Below, in pieces: positions 1 through 21,616 of a DNA stretch of 64,000 bases. Position 1 is the stretch's first letter, and each line of letters starts with the position of its first letter. The notes below the pieces were generated by a model that worked only from the letters and a program-made list of their open reading frames with translations, did no database searches and was not told where the DNA came from. Position numbers and translations under genes: made by a program. The stretch is from Pithys albifrons albifrons (taxonomy: Eukaryota; Chordata; Aves; Passeriformes; Thamnophilidae), in NCBI RefSeq assembly GCF_047495875.1, contig NC_092497.1, positions 74,819,463-74,883,462 on the forward strand, given 5' to 3'.

Positions 1-3000
1 AAAAAATAAATATATAAAGCTGCTCTTTCTGTTCCTTCATATTTGCTGTTAACACCACAGTATTTCTTAAGTTAGGGACTGAGGAAAGAATTGGGGCATG
101 GGCACTGCAACGGCAATGTGATTTCACAGAAAATTTCCAGCCCTATTATAATATACAGATAAGTATGCTGGGAAATTCATATTTTGACTGTGTCAAAAGA
201 CATAACTGTAGCATCTTTATGGCACATAACATTTACAATGCTTACATGGGCATAAGAAAATCATACTAAAGTACCAAAATTCAAAATCATTCAACAGTAC
301 AAGTAATAAAAGTAAATAAAGCAATAAAGTAATAAAAACAAGTTGAAAGAAAAAAAAATCTCAAATTGTTCCAAAGAAAAAAGAGAATACAAAAGCTAAA
401 GCAAGCTCAAAGCCAAATACCCTTTATTTATTCTACAACACTGGAGCAAATCCTTTACTCCTGTCCATACAGAACAATTATTTTGCCACTTCCCTTATAA
501 GGCTATAATTTTGACACATTTGTTGGCAAGATTTTGAAAAGTCTATTATTTCTTTAATAATAATTAAAATTTCCATTGTATTTAGATTTAAAGGACCATG
601 ACTTCAGTATTAAATTACATTTGAGAAGAACTTCTTCCTTTCATTCTTCATTTTATATTCTTACTGGCAATTTAAATTCCAAAAATCAGAAACATTTAAC
701 ATAGATTACTGGAATATCAAGTAAGTTAACTCAATTTTATTTCTGATCTTATATTTCTACAGCAAAAATGTACTACACTTTTCTGGCAACTGGACAAATT
801 TTACAGAGCCAGAGATCTCACTGTGTTTGCCAAAACTCAGTATTTCCCTTCTACCAAATACTGGGATTGCTCCAAACCTTTAAATTGCTAAAGCAGACAG
901 GAACACGAACAGCTGAATAAGACATGATATTACTATGGTCATCTGCTGGGAACATGCAAGAAGACTGACATAAAAGTTGTCAGCTGCTAGTATTTTGAAA
1001 GGGACCAAAACGAGCAGCTGAGGATTAGCAGGATGAAGGGCAGCTCCAGCTCCACCATTCTTAAGAAGCTGCAGTTGCTGTAAACACAGCACTCCAGAAA
1101 AATGTGTTCTTTGCTTATTAAAAAATTCAGTTCACACATTGTCTGGTGGCCTTCACACAGCTTTACTTACCAGACATGCAAACACAATTACGTATCTGTA
1201 ACAGCTTTCTATAGCAGAGAAAGGAACAAGTGTGAATATATCATTGTTATAAATAGATAAATGGAAAATTAGATACAGAACAGAAAGAACAATTCTAGAA
1301 ACATACATATAAACAAGTAAGGCCAGCCAGGTGGCAATTAGGACAGATGTTCCTATCCTTTTTTCTACTTCCTCTAGAAATATTGTGTATTCCTCTGCTT
1401 ATTTTCAATGTGGACAAAATTCATTTGTAGCATGAAAAGAATGACCTTTTAGAGGGAAGGAGAAGGTGACTTTCTCACATGAGCAAAGTGTGTGAATGTC
1501 ACAAAGAAAATATAGGAGAATGAAAACAAAGTCTAGAATTGCACTAAACCCAAATATTTCTCTACACAGGATCTATCTCAAAGCAGGATCTGCTTCACAG
1601 CTAAACCTCCTGCTCTCAGAAATAAGAAGTCATAGATCTGTACCTACATCCCATGCCCATAGAAGACACCTATTCCAGCTTCGTAGGGAAAAATAATCAA
1701 TGACCGTTTACAGTAGTTCCTTTTTAGGCAGTGACTTGGCTTTCCTGCTGGCCATTACTGTTTGTTTTAGTTTTACAGGAACTTCTAGAAGGAAGAAAAG
1801 CCCTGTCCCAGTTGCCAATTTACATCAGTTGCATGTCCTGTGACTCTGTGGTGTTACAAATCACCTCCAAACTGTGTTGTGCGTCATAGTGTTCAAATAA
1901 TGTCACAGCTAGTGCAGCCACTGGAGACAACTGCTCTGCCTTTCACACCCCACAAAGGGCACCCAAAGCACAGAGACAGGAGCAGAACAGACCATGCAGG
2001 CCAGCAGGCATTCTGGGATTTCTGTCTCCAGCCTCCCTCTGGCCTGGAAGGAGCTTAAGCCAACCTTGTTGAGTCCCTTCTAGAACCAGGATTGAGGAGT
2101 CAAAGGACTAAGCAGAGTAGCAGGCAGAGAGAACTGAGTATCACGGGAGAAGGAATGGGAAGGCAAGATAGATCTGTCAGCACTTGAGAGAAAGAACAGG
2201 ACCTGGTGAAGGGACTGCAGCAACTCAGGATCTAGCACCAGGCCAAGGACAGCAAGGCTAAAAAGAGATGGGCTCAAATGTGAAAGCTTAGCAACCAAGA
2301 AAAAAGGGCAGGCTAGACATTTCAGCATCCTGGCTCAGGTTGGGTGAGCCCTCCTGGCAGAAGCCAGCCTTATTCTGAAATGGTCACAATTGCAAGGGGG
2401 TTCTCCCAGGCAGTTAGGCCTCATGCCATGAGTTTTGCACAACCTAACTCCCATCCACAGGTGCTGTTATATACATTTTATATGCTGATATATGTAATTT
2501 ATGCATGTATACCTCAAAAAGAATCACATACTATAAACAATACTACAGAATCAAGGGTTTTAAGAAACACTGTAGTGCCAATGCACATCTGTTATGATTG
2601 GTGTCATAGTAAACTAACAAGATGGCTTGTTTTTATTTGGAGCCAGCATTTAATCTCTGGTATGTAACATAAAAAACAAATCACTATTAATGCTTTTCAA
2701 TTTTGCTACTATTTTTGAATCAAGGCAATTAGGTGCATTCTCAGAGGTGCTTCGGTTTTAATTGAGTTGCTTCTGTTTGCTTCTGAGACACTTCTTTTTC
2801 CCCCACTGGCTCTCAGGGACAAATCACTGCAAGAAGCAGGTTCTCCTATATCTACTGCACTTACTCCTTTCTGATTATCAGACGCCAAAAGAGTGAGAAT
2901 ATTCTTGTCTTTGCAAGGACATTCTCAGTTAATTTTTTGATTAAAAACTCATTTCTGAAATGAAGATTCAATACAAAGGCATACAGGTACATGAAAACTG

Positions 3001-3752
3001 AAAGCATTCAACTTATATATGAAAAAGTATCAAAAGTAAACAGTACCACAGAAAGCATGGAAAAACAATTTCAAAATGGCTTATGACATTAAGGAAACAG
3101 ACATATGCATTGACTAAAGGGTCAACTGATCTTTAGCAAAAGGATTTCCTAAAAAACCCACCACTTTGGTTTGGTTGCTGTCTGAAGCAACACTGAAATA
3201 CTTTTTGTTCCTTGGGTTGCACTCCTCCTATGTGTAACGAAAAAGAGCTGAATTAGACTTTGTCCATGGGCTACCTTCCTTCACCACCGTCAGTACTCAG
3301 TTTATGAAATTATTCAGTATACAGAAAAATAAACCAAATAAAGTTACAATCTGGCAGACGTGGTGGCAGTAAAATGCTGAGCTGTCTCCACTACTCTATT
3401 CAGCTCATATTCAAAATCTACTACCAACCTATCTGCTAGTTTAACAACTATTCAGTTTTTTCAGAAATTATCAGAGCTCCAAGATATTTGTTCCTGTCAC
3501 AGTCCAAGAAAAATACAAGAGCAAAATTCTAGTCCTTCATTTGTTACCAACTAATAAATAAAACCACAATTTTGTGTAAGATAATACAACAAATGTCAAA
3601 TTTAAGCTTCTTCTCATTCACTCTCCAGTTACAACTTTCTGTCAGTAATTTGTCCTTATTCTCTGCTGTACTTGGTGCAACACAGTCCATTCACAGTACA
3701 ATTCCTTTGCAAGACACCACTGTTAACAAAACAAACTAGGGGGAGGAGTTTT

Positions 3753-3946
3753 TTAAAAAAGGGGTTTGAGTAAAATAAATGTAAATTTACCAGCCCTTCT
3801 GGCTGTGATCTTGGAGCCATGTCGCAGTAATCGAATACACACTTCCTTGTTGCAGTGGTTAACCATCCGCAAATGAATGCTTCTCTTGGTTTGGATTTTT
3901 ACAAGGCATTTCACCATTTTTACTATTATTTCCTCTTCTCCAAGTC
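3753..3946 (-). other. Exon-like open frame of unknown origin
   Basis: On the minus strand a frame is open from about 3999 to a TAA at 3753-3755. A possible acceptor (TTTGCAG) precedes base 3946, and a possible donor (GCTG|GTAAAT) lies at 3791/3790. From 3946 the reading frame is in phase with the end of the last resolved FRMD3 exon (phase 1). The basic peptide includes RSIHLRMVNHCNKEVCIRLL. I recognise no family. It could be an alternative terminal exon, a fossil exon of another gene, or chance; the open length (about 80 codons from stop to stop) is not decisive. Confidence 0.2.
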
Positions 3947-4079
3947 CTGCAAAGGCTCTATCTGTACTAGCTTTGACCTTTTATATTAGGTTCCCACTGA
4001 GTTTTGAGAGTCACTTTCAATGAATCAAATGACAAGCTTCTAATATGGCCAGCAGGGAATAGAACCAGAGGTTATTTTT

Positions 4080-4228
4080 AAACATTTCCAAATACCTCAT
4101 AACATACAATACAAACTTTCACAGCATCCATCTCAGTCAGCAGTTGCTAGTGTAACAGCTGAACCACACACACAAGCATAAAAATATCTAGGGCATTAAA
4201 ACATAGTGCAATGAAAAAAGATGCCAGC
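4080..4228. repeat. Diverged duplicate block, copy A
   Basis: About 150 bases align with 5431-5588 in the same orientation, roughly 1.35 kb away, with many substitutions and small indels. Shared anchors include AACATTT near the start, CAGTTGCTA / GAGTTGCTA, AACAGYTGAAC and AAGCATAAAAA. Either this is an old local duplication or both are copies of a dispersed repeat I do not recognise. Confidence 0.65.
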
Positions 4229-5427
4229 ATTTACAGTCTGTTTTTCACAGAATAAATGACACTGTTCCCATTGTTTTTCTAAAAAGCTTCAATTTGGCCG
4301 GTGATACCGGTTTCCCATCACTTCCTGGGAATTGTTTTGGAACAAACCTAGATAGAAAGAAAAATCCTATGCTATGCTTACAAACCATAGCCACAAGGCA
4401 AACCAATGAGATGAAAACATTTTTGTATCAAACCGAGAATGAAAGCTGACCTGCCCGTGTATAAACAAGAAGAGAAAATTCCTAAGTCTGGGAAAAATTT
4501 CTCTTTACACATGTGCTCCAGTTCCCACTTGTGGACAACTACTGGACATATTCATATACAGCAGAAAGAAATGTTGCTTTAGAAGGCTGGGCACTTTTCT
4601 TTTTCCATCCAGTAAAGACAGGCAGGTTCCTAAAAATGTCATGACGCACATATGCTGTCTGCTGCTAACTTGCTCCAGCTGGAAGCTGGAAGGCAACCAC
4701 ATGCTCAACATTACACTGTCCTAGTGAGAAAGAAGCTCTTCTGGGCATACTGGAACCACAGAGAGGAGACAAAGGAGTGTTCTGGCAGGAAGGTAGTTTC
4801 TCACTTCCCAGAATACTCAACTGTAATGTTTACAACCTGTTATGCTATTTATCTGAGTCTTCTTTACCTGATGTCCTTGCTCCCTCTGTACCAAAAATCA
4901 GTGACATGCATGCAAACATGTGGAAAAGAAAGGGGTAGGAGAGGGAGTCCTGAAAATACATATTTTATACCAAGCAATTTCTCCCATGAAAGACAACATC
5001 TTCAATGGAGCTTCTATAAAACATCCTTACGGTGTCTCCTTTCCTCACCCAGCCTGTATAGTACAAATGTGCAGCAGTGGTCCTGTTTACTCCTGCAGAC
5101 CACACATTTCTCTCTTCCCTTCCTTCTCTGCATACACTTTCTTGTGCGTGTGAGCAAACATCAAGTGCCCCTTCACTATGTCCATTTTGTCACCACTTCA
5201 AAAGTAAGATTCTGTCTGCTTTTCTTATCTTTATTCCCATAACTGTTGTAGCAACTGAAACAGGATCATTAAAATCTCACTAAAAATGGTTGAGTCTTCA
5301 TTGCCTACACAACTACAAATGCAGGAAAGCATCAATTCTTACACAAGTCTAACTATTCATTAGCCACAGGAAAGCCTAAACAAAGACACAGTGTCACCCG
5401 GGCAAGTCTGTGAAAGATTTCCAATAC

Positions 5428-5497
5428 CTGAAACATTTTCAAATGCTTCATAATGTACATTAAAAACTTGCATAGCACTCATCTCATCTAAGAGTTG
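5428..5497 (-). other. Exon-like 70-nt segment inside duplicate copy B
   Basis: The minus strand shows a pyrimidine-bearing acceptor ending TTATTTTAG before base 5497 and a donor TTTCAG|GTATTGG after 5428. One frame is open across all 70 bases and begins QLLDEMSAMQVFNVHYEAFE. In the paired block (4080-4228) the matching frame hits TAA and the donor is destroyed. Spliced directly to the FRMD3 exon ending at 9193 it would read into a stop, so it is not a simple FRMD3 exon. Homology between the copies also extends past the exon-like borders. Confidence 0.2.
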
Positions 5498-5588
5498 CTA
5501 AAATAACAGTTGAACTACACAGAAGCATAAAAACATCCAAGGCCTCAAAAATTTGTGCATTAAAAAAGAAAAAAGCCAAAATGTGCTG
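5431..5588. repeat. Diverged duplicate block, copy B
   Basis: This is the partner of the block at 4080-4228, in direct orientation. Similarity covers the whole segment, including parts that could not be coding. Confidence 0.65.
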
Positions 5589-5903
5589 ATGAATAAATAC
5601 GTAACATTTATGTTTCATGTGACCATGCTCGTGCAAAAGACTGTGTGATTTCAAGTCACTCCCCATAAACCATGGAAACATAACTAAGGCCAACTTCTGT
5701 TGAAATCTTATAACTGAATCAGCAACTCCCTGTTTCTACTAACTCTCAGCAAGAGAGTACCTACAAAAAATAAAAAAAATAGTTGTACCTACAAAAGCTC
5801 CACATGCCTCTCCTCTAAAATCAAAGCTTAAACTGCTGAGCACTCACATACCCAGACAGAAAACTAGACTGATGGTAGCAATTGTGTGCTCATTCCCATA
5901 CAC

Positions 5904-6372
5904 AGAGTCATTAAGGTTGGAAAAGGTGTCTAAGATAATCAAGTCTAAACATTTGCCCAGCATTGCTGTGTTAACCAAACCATGTCCCAGAATACCACAT
6001 CCACATGTCTTTTGAACACTTCCAAGGCTGTCGATTCAACCAGGTCCTTGGACAGTCTGTTCGTATGCCTGACCACCTTTTGGGGGAAGAAATTTTTCTT
6101 ATATCCAAACTAAACCTCCCCTCGTGCAACATGAGGCCACTTCCTCTTGGCCCATTATTTGCTACCTGGGAGAAGAGACAACCTCACTTGCCTACAGCCT
6201 CCTTTCAAACTCATTTTCTCCCAGCAAATGACCCCAGCTCCCTCAGCCATTCCTCACAGGACTTGTCCTCCAGACCCTTCACCGGCTACATTGCCCTTCT
6301 TTGAACATACTCCAGCACCTCAATCTCTTTCTTTCAGTGAGGCCCTCACCAGGGCCAAGTGCACAGGGTCCT
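5904..6372 (-). mobile_element. CR1 LINE 3' fragment, diverged
   Basis: Reading the plus strand gives the reverse complement of a CR1 3' region: a degenerate terminal motif at 5904-5945, then the 3' UTR and end of ORF2, including the CCCAGCTCCCTCAGCC and CTCCAGCACCTCAATCTC blocks typical of avian CR1. It is 5' truncated near 6372 and has lost the ATTCTATG tail repeats, which suggests age. Confidence 0.88.
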
Positions 6373-6994
6373 TTCCATGGTCCTTTCTCTATGTGTGGTT
6401 AAATACATTATGTTTCTTTTAGTAGTGCCATAGGGATTCTGTGACTGCCTTCTTTTACCATCTGATTTTGGTGAGAGAGATTACTGCCTGTCCTGATCAG
6501 CTGGCAATTATTTTGCAGCTGGTAGTTCATTGTATCTGGATTTTCTAGCACCAGGTGGTATCAGGGCTTCACATATTTGAGTAGACTGCCTTGTTTTAAA
6601 AAAAAGGCAAAACCATACCTCTTGAGTTGCAGGATATTAATGGGGCGTTGACAAAGTTATGAAAACTTCTTTTAAGTCATTTGGGTTTTTTGTGTTCAGA
6701 TTTCATGCATGAGTTATTTGGCTAATAACACTGACTTTTGCCTATGGAATAACAAAAGTGAAAGTATAGTTGAGTAAACCTAGACATGTAGAGAGATACC
6801 AAGGCTGTTTCATATGTGTAGCAGACTAAAAGCAGTCTCCCAGTGCCGTTGTGTCACTCTCAGGGATAGATGCCTCACCCCTCCCCACCTCCTGCTCATA
6901 CCCTTACCCTCATACAGGACCTTGACTGACCCTCTCTGATGAGCCACTGAAAGGTTAAGTCAGGCACTAGTAAGATACTATAAAGTGAGGAAGT

Positions 6995-7080
6995 TGTTCT
7001 TTGTTTTGGGATTTTTGTTTTGTTGGGGGTTTGTTTGGTTTTGTTGTTTTAAATTTGTTGGTTTGTTTGGTTTTTTTTTA
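6995..7080. repeat. GTTT-rich low-complexity tract
   Basis: A run of imperfect GTTT/GGTTTT units. It may be a degraded oligo(A) tail read from the opposite strand, but no attached element is recognisable. Confidence 0.7.
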
Positions 7081-8127
7081 AAAAACTCCTCCCAGTTCAC
7101 ACTGGGGTGGTTAGTGCTGGTGCAAGGGAGAAGACTGGACTCCACAGAAGTGGATTAAGTACATGTCAACAAGAGAGCCAGCATCAGTGTCAGAAAGCTG
7201 TGAGATCAGTTCAAGCTGCAATTTGATAATATAGCCAAGTTTGCTGCAGGAAAAGACTGCAAAAGGCTAAATACTGTTAACTTAGCAGCTGGTGGCATTT
7301 AACTACACATAAAACATTCTACAGGAAACCCACCAGCAAATATTTCTATTAATTTGTAGTAGTAACAACAATCTGTCTGACTAAAAGGAAATAAGATCTT
7401 CAACTAAGTAATACTAACACTGAAAACAAGCACTGTCTGTTGAGCGTAGAGCAGTAAGTCACCAGTTTCCAAAAATGGATTTCCTTGCTCACAGCTGTCA
7501 GTGGAGTACAGCAGTCTTACAAGCAGCAAGCTGTTGTTACTCTGCAGTGGTGGGAACTGCCTAGCAGAAACACAGTGGTGGTATTTGGCTGCAAGAAAGT
7601 GAATTCTCATATATAAGTATTTCACAGCAGAGGTAAACAAGTAATTGTTAAAATTAACAGCTACTACTGCTAATTATGATAAGCTATGGACACAGACAAT
7701 CTAATTCACACTGTTCTTACTATAGTCAATGTCAAAACTCCGAAGAATTAACAAAACATGTTCACATGACTCCTATAAAGTGAAATTAGGATATACTCCC
7801 ATGAAAATTAAGATACTTGCTCAGCTATGTTCTGTTTCCCATTAAATGCCCATAACAAACCAACAGCAAAGGTCACATTTCTCAACTTCTGAAACAATGA
7901 CCTCATTACATTACAAGGAAGAACTACTGTCAGGTTTTGTTTGGTTGGCTTCCATTTTTATCAGGAAAAAGCCAATTATCCTCCTTTAAGCTGGCTAAGA
8001 TAGTCACATCATTCTTTGTAATGACTGGATCTCAAAAAGAAAGAGGTTGAAAATTATTTTTAAAATATTGAGAAAGAAAGAAATACATGGAAAACATTGT
8101 TCTACAGAAGGCACTCAAACTGAGCTT

Positions 8128-8236
8128 CCAATAACATCCCTTTTTGTCAATGGCATTAAATTAGCAGAAAATCTTTCCTAGCTGACCTTCAAAGAACATC
8201 CCTTTTTGTCTATAAAAATAATTTAGCAGAGAGTTT
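8128..8236. repeat. Short imperfect tandem duplication
   Basis: Two direct copies of about 55 bases share the block AACATCCCTTTTTGTC followed by an AAT-rich segment with TTAGCAGA and a T-run. The copies are adjacent, so this is a small local duplication. Confidence 0.65.
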
Positions 8237-9121
8237 TTCATAACACTAATGCCTAAGGGTTTTTTTAGTTTTGATTTTTATAAGATTTTAGAAGTAACTG
8301 TAATGAATGTAGATTTTAGTGTCCCAGTATTTCTAGTAGCTTAAGTTCAATGTTTATACACACTAACCCCAGCTTACATCAACCCCTCAACATTCCATTA
8401 GCTGTTTAGTCTCCTTTTCAAGGTAAAAAAACACCTCAAGGTCTGCACCCAGAGATATGAACATCAGCAGAGTGGCCTCCAAGCCCAGAACACTGGAAAG
8501 GTTCCACGTGCCCTGTGTGCTCCCAGGAAGATGAAGATGATGAAGAGGGAATCCCAGACTCCCCTAGACTTAATTCCTGACGGGGTGTGCCAAGGACTGG
8601 AGGGAGCAGAACTGGGGGATTGGTGAATGGGGATCGGATGGACATTATTACGAAAACCATGGAACCAACATTCAGGAGTGTGCATGAATTTGTATTCCTG
8701 TAGGCCTTAAGTCTGGAATTAAAGGACTACCCTTTATATCTTAACTCACACACTAAGTTGGCTGGAGTCCTGTTTTCTGCAGTCTCTTTAGGCAACACAT
8801 TAAAACAGAAAGAATGAAATATAAAAGTCAAGGGATGCAAGGAAAACAACATACCCAGCAGTAAAGTACCAGTTTTTGCTTCAGTCACTACTGAGTAAAA
8901 TGGTGCTATGTTGAGACTATTTATTTCCTAAGATACTTTTTGCCTGAGAATCTAAATGAAGCTTTTTGAAACAGGAATTATAACAGCAGTAACTTTCCTG
9001 ACAGTGAATTTCACATAAGGCTTGCGCACAATTTCTTGAGATAGCAATCATTTCTGAGTATGACATGTGGAGGCTTAATGGTATACTCCTAAAGGAAATT
9101 ACTAATTTTTTTTCTATATCA

Positions 9122-9337
<216 letters not shown>

Positions 9338-11789
9338 TCAGTTTACTCACAGGGAAACAATTGCAGTCCAATAGGTCTTATCTGCCTAAATTACACTAGG
9401 CCTTGAGCTCTGCACACTGAACACTGCTTTCAGCCATGTTATGTTACACCTCCAGCAGATAGAAACCTTTAAACATCCAAACAGTAAGAGAGGTTTTGTG
9501 CTGGTTTTCTTCCTTTATATAGCCTGACTACTTTCATGTTAGGCAGGATCTCACTGTGTTGCTTCTCTCCACAGTGCACAGCACACATTAGTATTTGGCT
9601 TCACAGAAAGGGAAAGCAGAGAGGATACAAATAATTTTCCTGATGTTTTTCCATTGCCTTCAGAACTGGGTACAGGATTTGTTATGGCTGAGCACTGCAG
9701 ACCAAAGACTAAAGCAGGAACAACTGTATTCCTTCAGTTTACAGATGCAGAATGCTCCTGCTCATTCCCACATATCCAACATGCTGCCTCTACACCATGC
9801 CTCCAGCTGCCCAGGCTGGTTTTCTTTCTTGTCTTAGCTGGCACTAACAGGCTTTCCTGGTAGCAGGTGTTGAACATTCTCAGGAAAGTCTGAGGAATAC
9901 TGTTGATCTGCTTCAGTCATGGGGCTCATTACCCTAAAAATATATTACTGAGAATATAAAATGGTTCTTTTGAATAACTTATTTAGGATTCACATGATAC
10001 AGGCCTGAAGAAAGAGTCCTGCAAAAAATCTGAGCCATTATGTTATAAAATATTTATTTTTGACAAAACTAAAGATGAAATGGAAGAGAATTCTACTTGA
10101 CTTCAAGTGGTACATAGCTACAGTGCTGAATTTTCACAAAATGCATTTCAAATTTGCAGAAAAACTCAACTTACAGTTCCACATAAGCAAACTGAACAAA
10201 GCAACTATTGCAAGTCAGAAGATGAAACTGTATGTTGCTGATAGTTTAGGTAAAGTTGGGACACAGATGCTCACCTCTAAGGTACATTAAATGTAATTAA
10301 ATGCTCTGTGATATTAATCAAGGTTTCCTGATCAATTGTCATCTTTCTCTTTAACATCTGTCCAAAGACACTTATATCCTCATTTGCATTCTGTGAACAG
10401 TCTTTTAAAAAGGCAAAACACCAAAAAGCCCAAAACACATAGAATAAAATAAAGAGAAAAGGAAAGGTAGATACCAGAGCTTCTCTGTAACCCAGGACAA
10501 ATTTTCACTATTCAAAAAAATTTTTCACTCAGATTATTGTCATTACAGTTACTTCAATCCAACATCCATAGGCTGGCTATGCAATCCCTGTATTTTTGTA
10601 CTTGCTGTAAAGAGCTCTCAAGCAACTCCTACAATAGGATTTTTGCCTGGAAGCACACATAATGCCTCTACTCCGTACTTCTTTACAAAGATGCCTCCTT
10701 CAGGCATACCCTGGAAGCAAAATATCAAATCATTCAGCGCATATTTGCCAGAAGACCTTGCCAGGGTATTAATCCTGCATGACTAAACACTCCAACAGAT
10801 TTTCAGTCTGCAGTGCCTTAAGTGTAATATACAAACACAAAGATACTGAACAGTACCCTCCTTTCAACTGCATGTTTCTTTCTCAATGCAGACATGGTAC
10901 AACTGAATTGACTTGGAGGGTGGGAGCACAAGAAGAGAAAACTTCACATATATTTATATATGTATTTACCTTCAGTAAAATAATTTTCCCTAAATGTTTT
11001 GTATCTGTAAAGCTACCATTTCCGATACTCAAATCCTCTTTCACAGAGTAACTTGTTTCTAAAATCTCCCTTTTTCTTCAGCCAAAAATTTTCTATACTT
11101 TTTATCTACTTGTGCTATTAGAAGGACCACATACCTCTGTATCCGATCTTACAACTTCAACCATAAAAACATCTGAAATCATTACACTTTTCCTTAGTCC
11201 TCTTAAGAAACTCAATTTGAATCTTCCATAATATTTTAAATGCAAGCATTTTAAGGTTAATCATAAAAAATATACTTTGCTATTAAATCCATATGATGTC
11301 GCATCATAATCTTATTTTTCTTCTAATTAATTTCTTTCGGTACACTAAGTTTTAAACAAGTATTTAAAATAACTTTAAATACTGAAAGAAAGAAAAAGTA
11401 AAGTACAAGATAAAAATAATTTTATGTGAAAATCTTTTCTTACCTTAGAAAAAAGAAACCCCACTGAAAGTAGGCAACATTTCCTTATGTGAACTATTCT
11501 CATTCAACACACATTTGTGTGCCCAAGTATTTTATTCTGCCTCAATTATACATCTATATTCTGCCTTCTCTCTGCTCATTTAACACATTATAGACCTTCA
11601 CTTAGCCCATTTTAAAATGTAATCTGGAAAAGCATACTCAAAAGCATCCCTGCATGGCTTTACTATCAATTACATGCTAGAGCTGGACAACACATTTTAA
11701 ACATTTACTACAAATATATTCCTACCCTTTTGTAAAGAGAATTTTATCTCAAATATAGACAGAATAGTGATCTTCAATTGAAAATAAAC

Positions 11790-11816
11790 CAAACACACAC
11801 ACACACACACACACAC
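11790..11816. repeat. (AC)n microsatellite
   Basis: About 13 uninterrupted AC dinucleotides, followed by an A-rich stretch. Likely polymorphic in length. Confidence 0.95.
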
Positions 11817-12418
11817 CCCTGAAAAAAAATCCCAATAAAAATAGGGATATGCCCATAGAATGTTCAGAAAGTTAAGTAATCTTTTTTAAAAAGTATTTTA
11901 AGTAGCTGTCCCTTTCTTTTCTGAAGTACTTTAATCAAGTTTTTAGCAATTTTCACCACCACTACAATGCGTGATAATGACCTGAAAGCATTAGTTTGCT
12001 TGCAAAGTCTAGCTACTTATTTCTTATAAGCCAAATTTTTCTCTGAAGAAAAGGATTCTCTGATATTTCTTTCTCTCTCCTGAATGAACTTCATGCTTTG
12101 TAATCTGACTGCATTATGGAAAAATTAACAAGTATACTTGTAAACACATACAAAACAGAACCTTTCAAAACCAAACAAGAACTAGGAATGAGATGAAAAT
12201 ATACTTTTCTGCCAGGATCATGTAATAACAGTTTATGGCATAACACAAAAAATAATTTAAGCCACCTATCTGACTCATTGACCAAACCCAGCTTGTGTAA
12301 GAGACAATACACTATTGTCAGAATTGTGTAATGCTGGCAACACATATTTCCCAAGGCTTGCATGCACCATTGTGGAAGCTCAGAATGATGACCATTATAC
12401 CTGACAACAAAGGAAAGA

Positions 12419-16718
<4,300 letters not shown>

Positions 16719-17715
16719 CTAAGTGCAAGGAAAAGACAGCAAATGAAAGTAGTGAAAATGCTGAATTCTTAAAGATTGAAGTAGCTGTACCTGACAGCAT
16801 TACCATTAACCACACACACTGAAGACCAGGTTTTCCTGCATAGTTCAAACTGGTTCACCCTGAGATGTACAGCTCTGAAACAGCCCAGGCAATTTTTTGA
16901 GAAATAAAAGATGCTTGAAGGGGGTATGGAAGATCATACATACAAGTGGCTTGCAGAATAACTGTACTCAGGTCAAAATCAAAGGAGGAAAGTCTCTGTG
17001 TTCAATAATCTACATTGCAGAGTTGTTGCACTACTTACTATCCACCTCTCCCTATTCCCTACCACTTGATGTCCTACCATGAAAATCTCCTTGTAAGCAC
17101 ACAAACAGTCCCTGATACCTCTGACATTATTTCTTTCCTTCATTTTCTTTCCTTACCTGCATTCAAAACCTTAATCTTAAACTTAATCTTTACCTCTGAT
17201 GTAGGGAAAGAACAGATTACAGCATGCTGTAGGCAAAAATCTCTGTGCTTTCAACAACAAGAGTCCAATGACAGGACTCCTAACTACCTGGGGCAGACTA
17301 TAATGTACTCAGCTGACCAAGATTTGAGGACATGATTGTGGTTCTCCAAAAATACCTCACACTGATTCACATATCAATGTTCACTTGAATTTGCATCATA
17401 TGGAAACATCTTCTACACTTCAAAGTGGCTGAGTACAGATTTAGCACTTTAAAAACAATTAAAACTTGGCTCCTAAGATGACCAAAACCATGAACAATCA
17501 ACACAGCACAGCATGAATGTTAAGTAAGAAATGTCTCAACTCTGCAAATTAGATACTTCTTCAACAACAGCAATGTTCACATTCACTCATATTCTATATT
17601 TTAGTTACAACATGAAGTACAATTACTGATTTTTCAGAAGCTGGTTAGTTAAATTTTTTTGTTATGTCTTAGTGGATCTTAAACACAGAAGTTCTCTAAA
17701 AATATTAAACCTAAC
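16719..17715 (-). other. FRMD3 intron, 997 bp
   Basis: No repeat or additional coding signal recognised. Open frames here are short and look random. Confidence 0.9.
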
Positions 17716-17779
17716 CTCTTTCTGAGCTCCAAACACATAAAAAATCTTCCCTTCAAATTTCAGTTTATAGACATCACAC
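17716..17779 (-). CDS. FRMD3 coding exon, middle of FERM lobe F3
   Basis: A 64-nt exon with acceptor CTTTCTAG|G and donor AAAGAG|GTTAGGT. Its first base completes the Trp codon (TG|G) of the upstream exon. It then encodes CDVYKLKFEGKIFYVFGAQK plus E, ending in phase 0. The KLKFEGK(x)FYV core is the central beta-sheet of the PH-like F3 lobe. The residue after Trp is Cys, where I remember Pro in mammalian FRMD3. The donor is less consensus-like than the others (GTTAGG), but phase and homology leave little doubt. Confidence 0.94.

Positions 17780-21616
<3,837 letters not shown>

Noticed and set aside
4652..5242. 196-codon plus-strand open frame
   Set aside because: No domain, no splice logic and no codon bias. 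It is a chance frame in intronic sequence.
8436..8685. GC-richer patch with two overlapping minus-strand frames
   Set aside because: I tested it as the missing C-terminal FRMD3 exon. It has no acidic or hydrophobic-tail match and no suitable splice phase.
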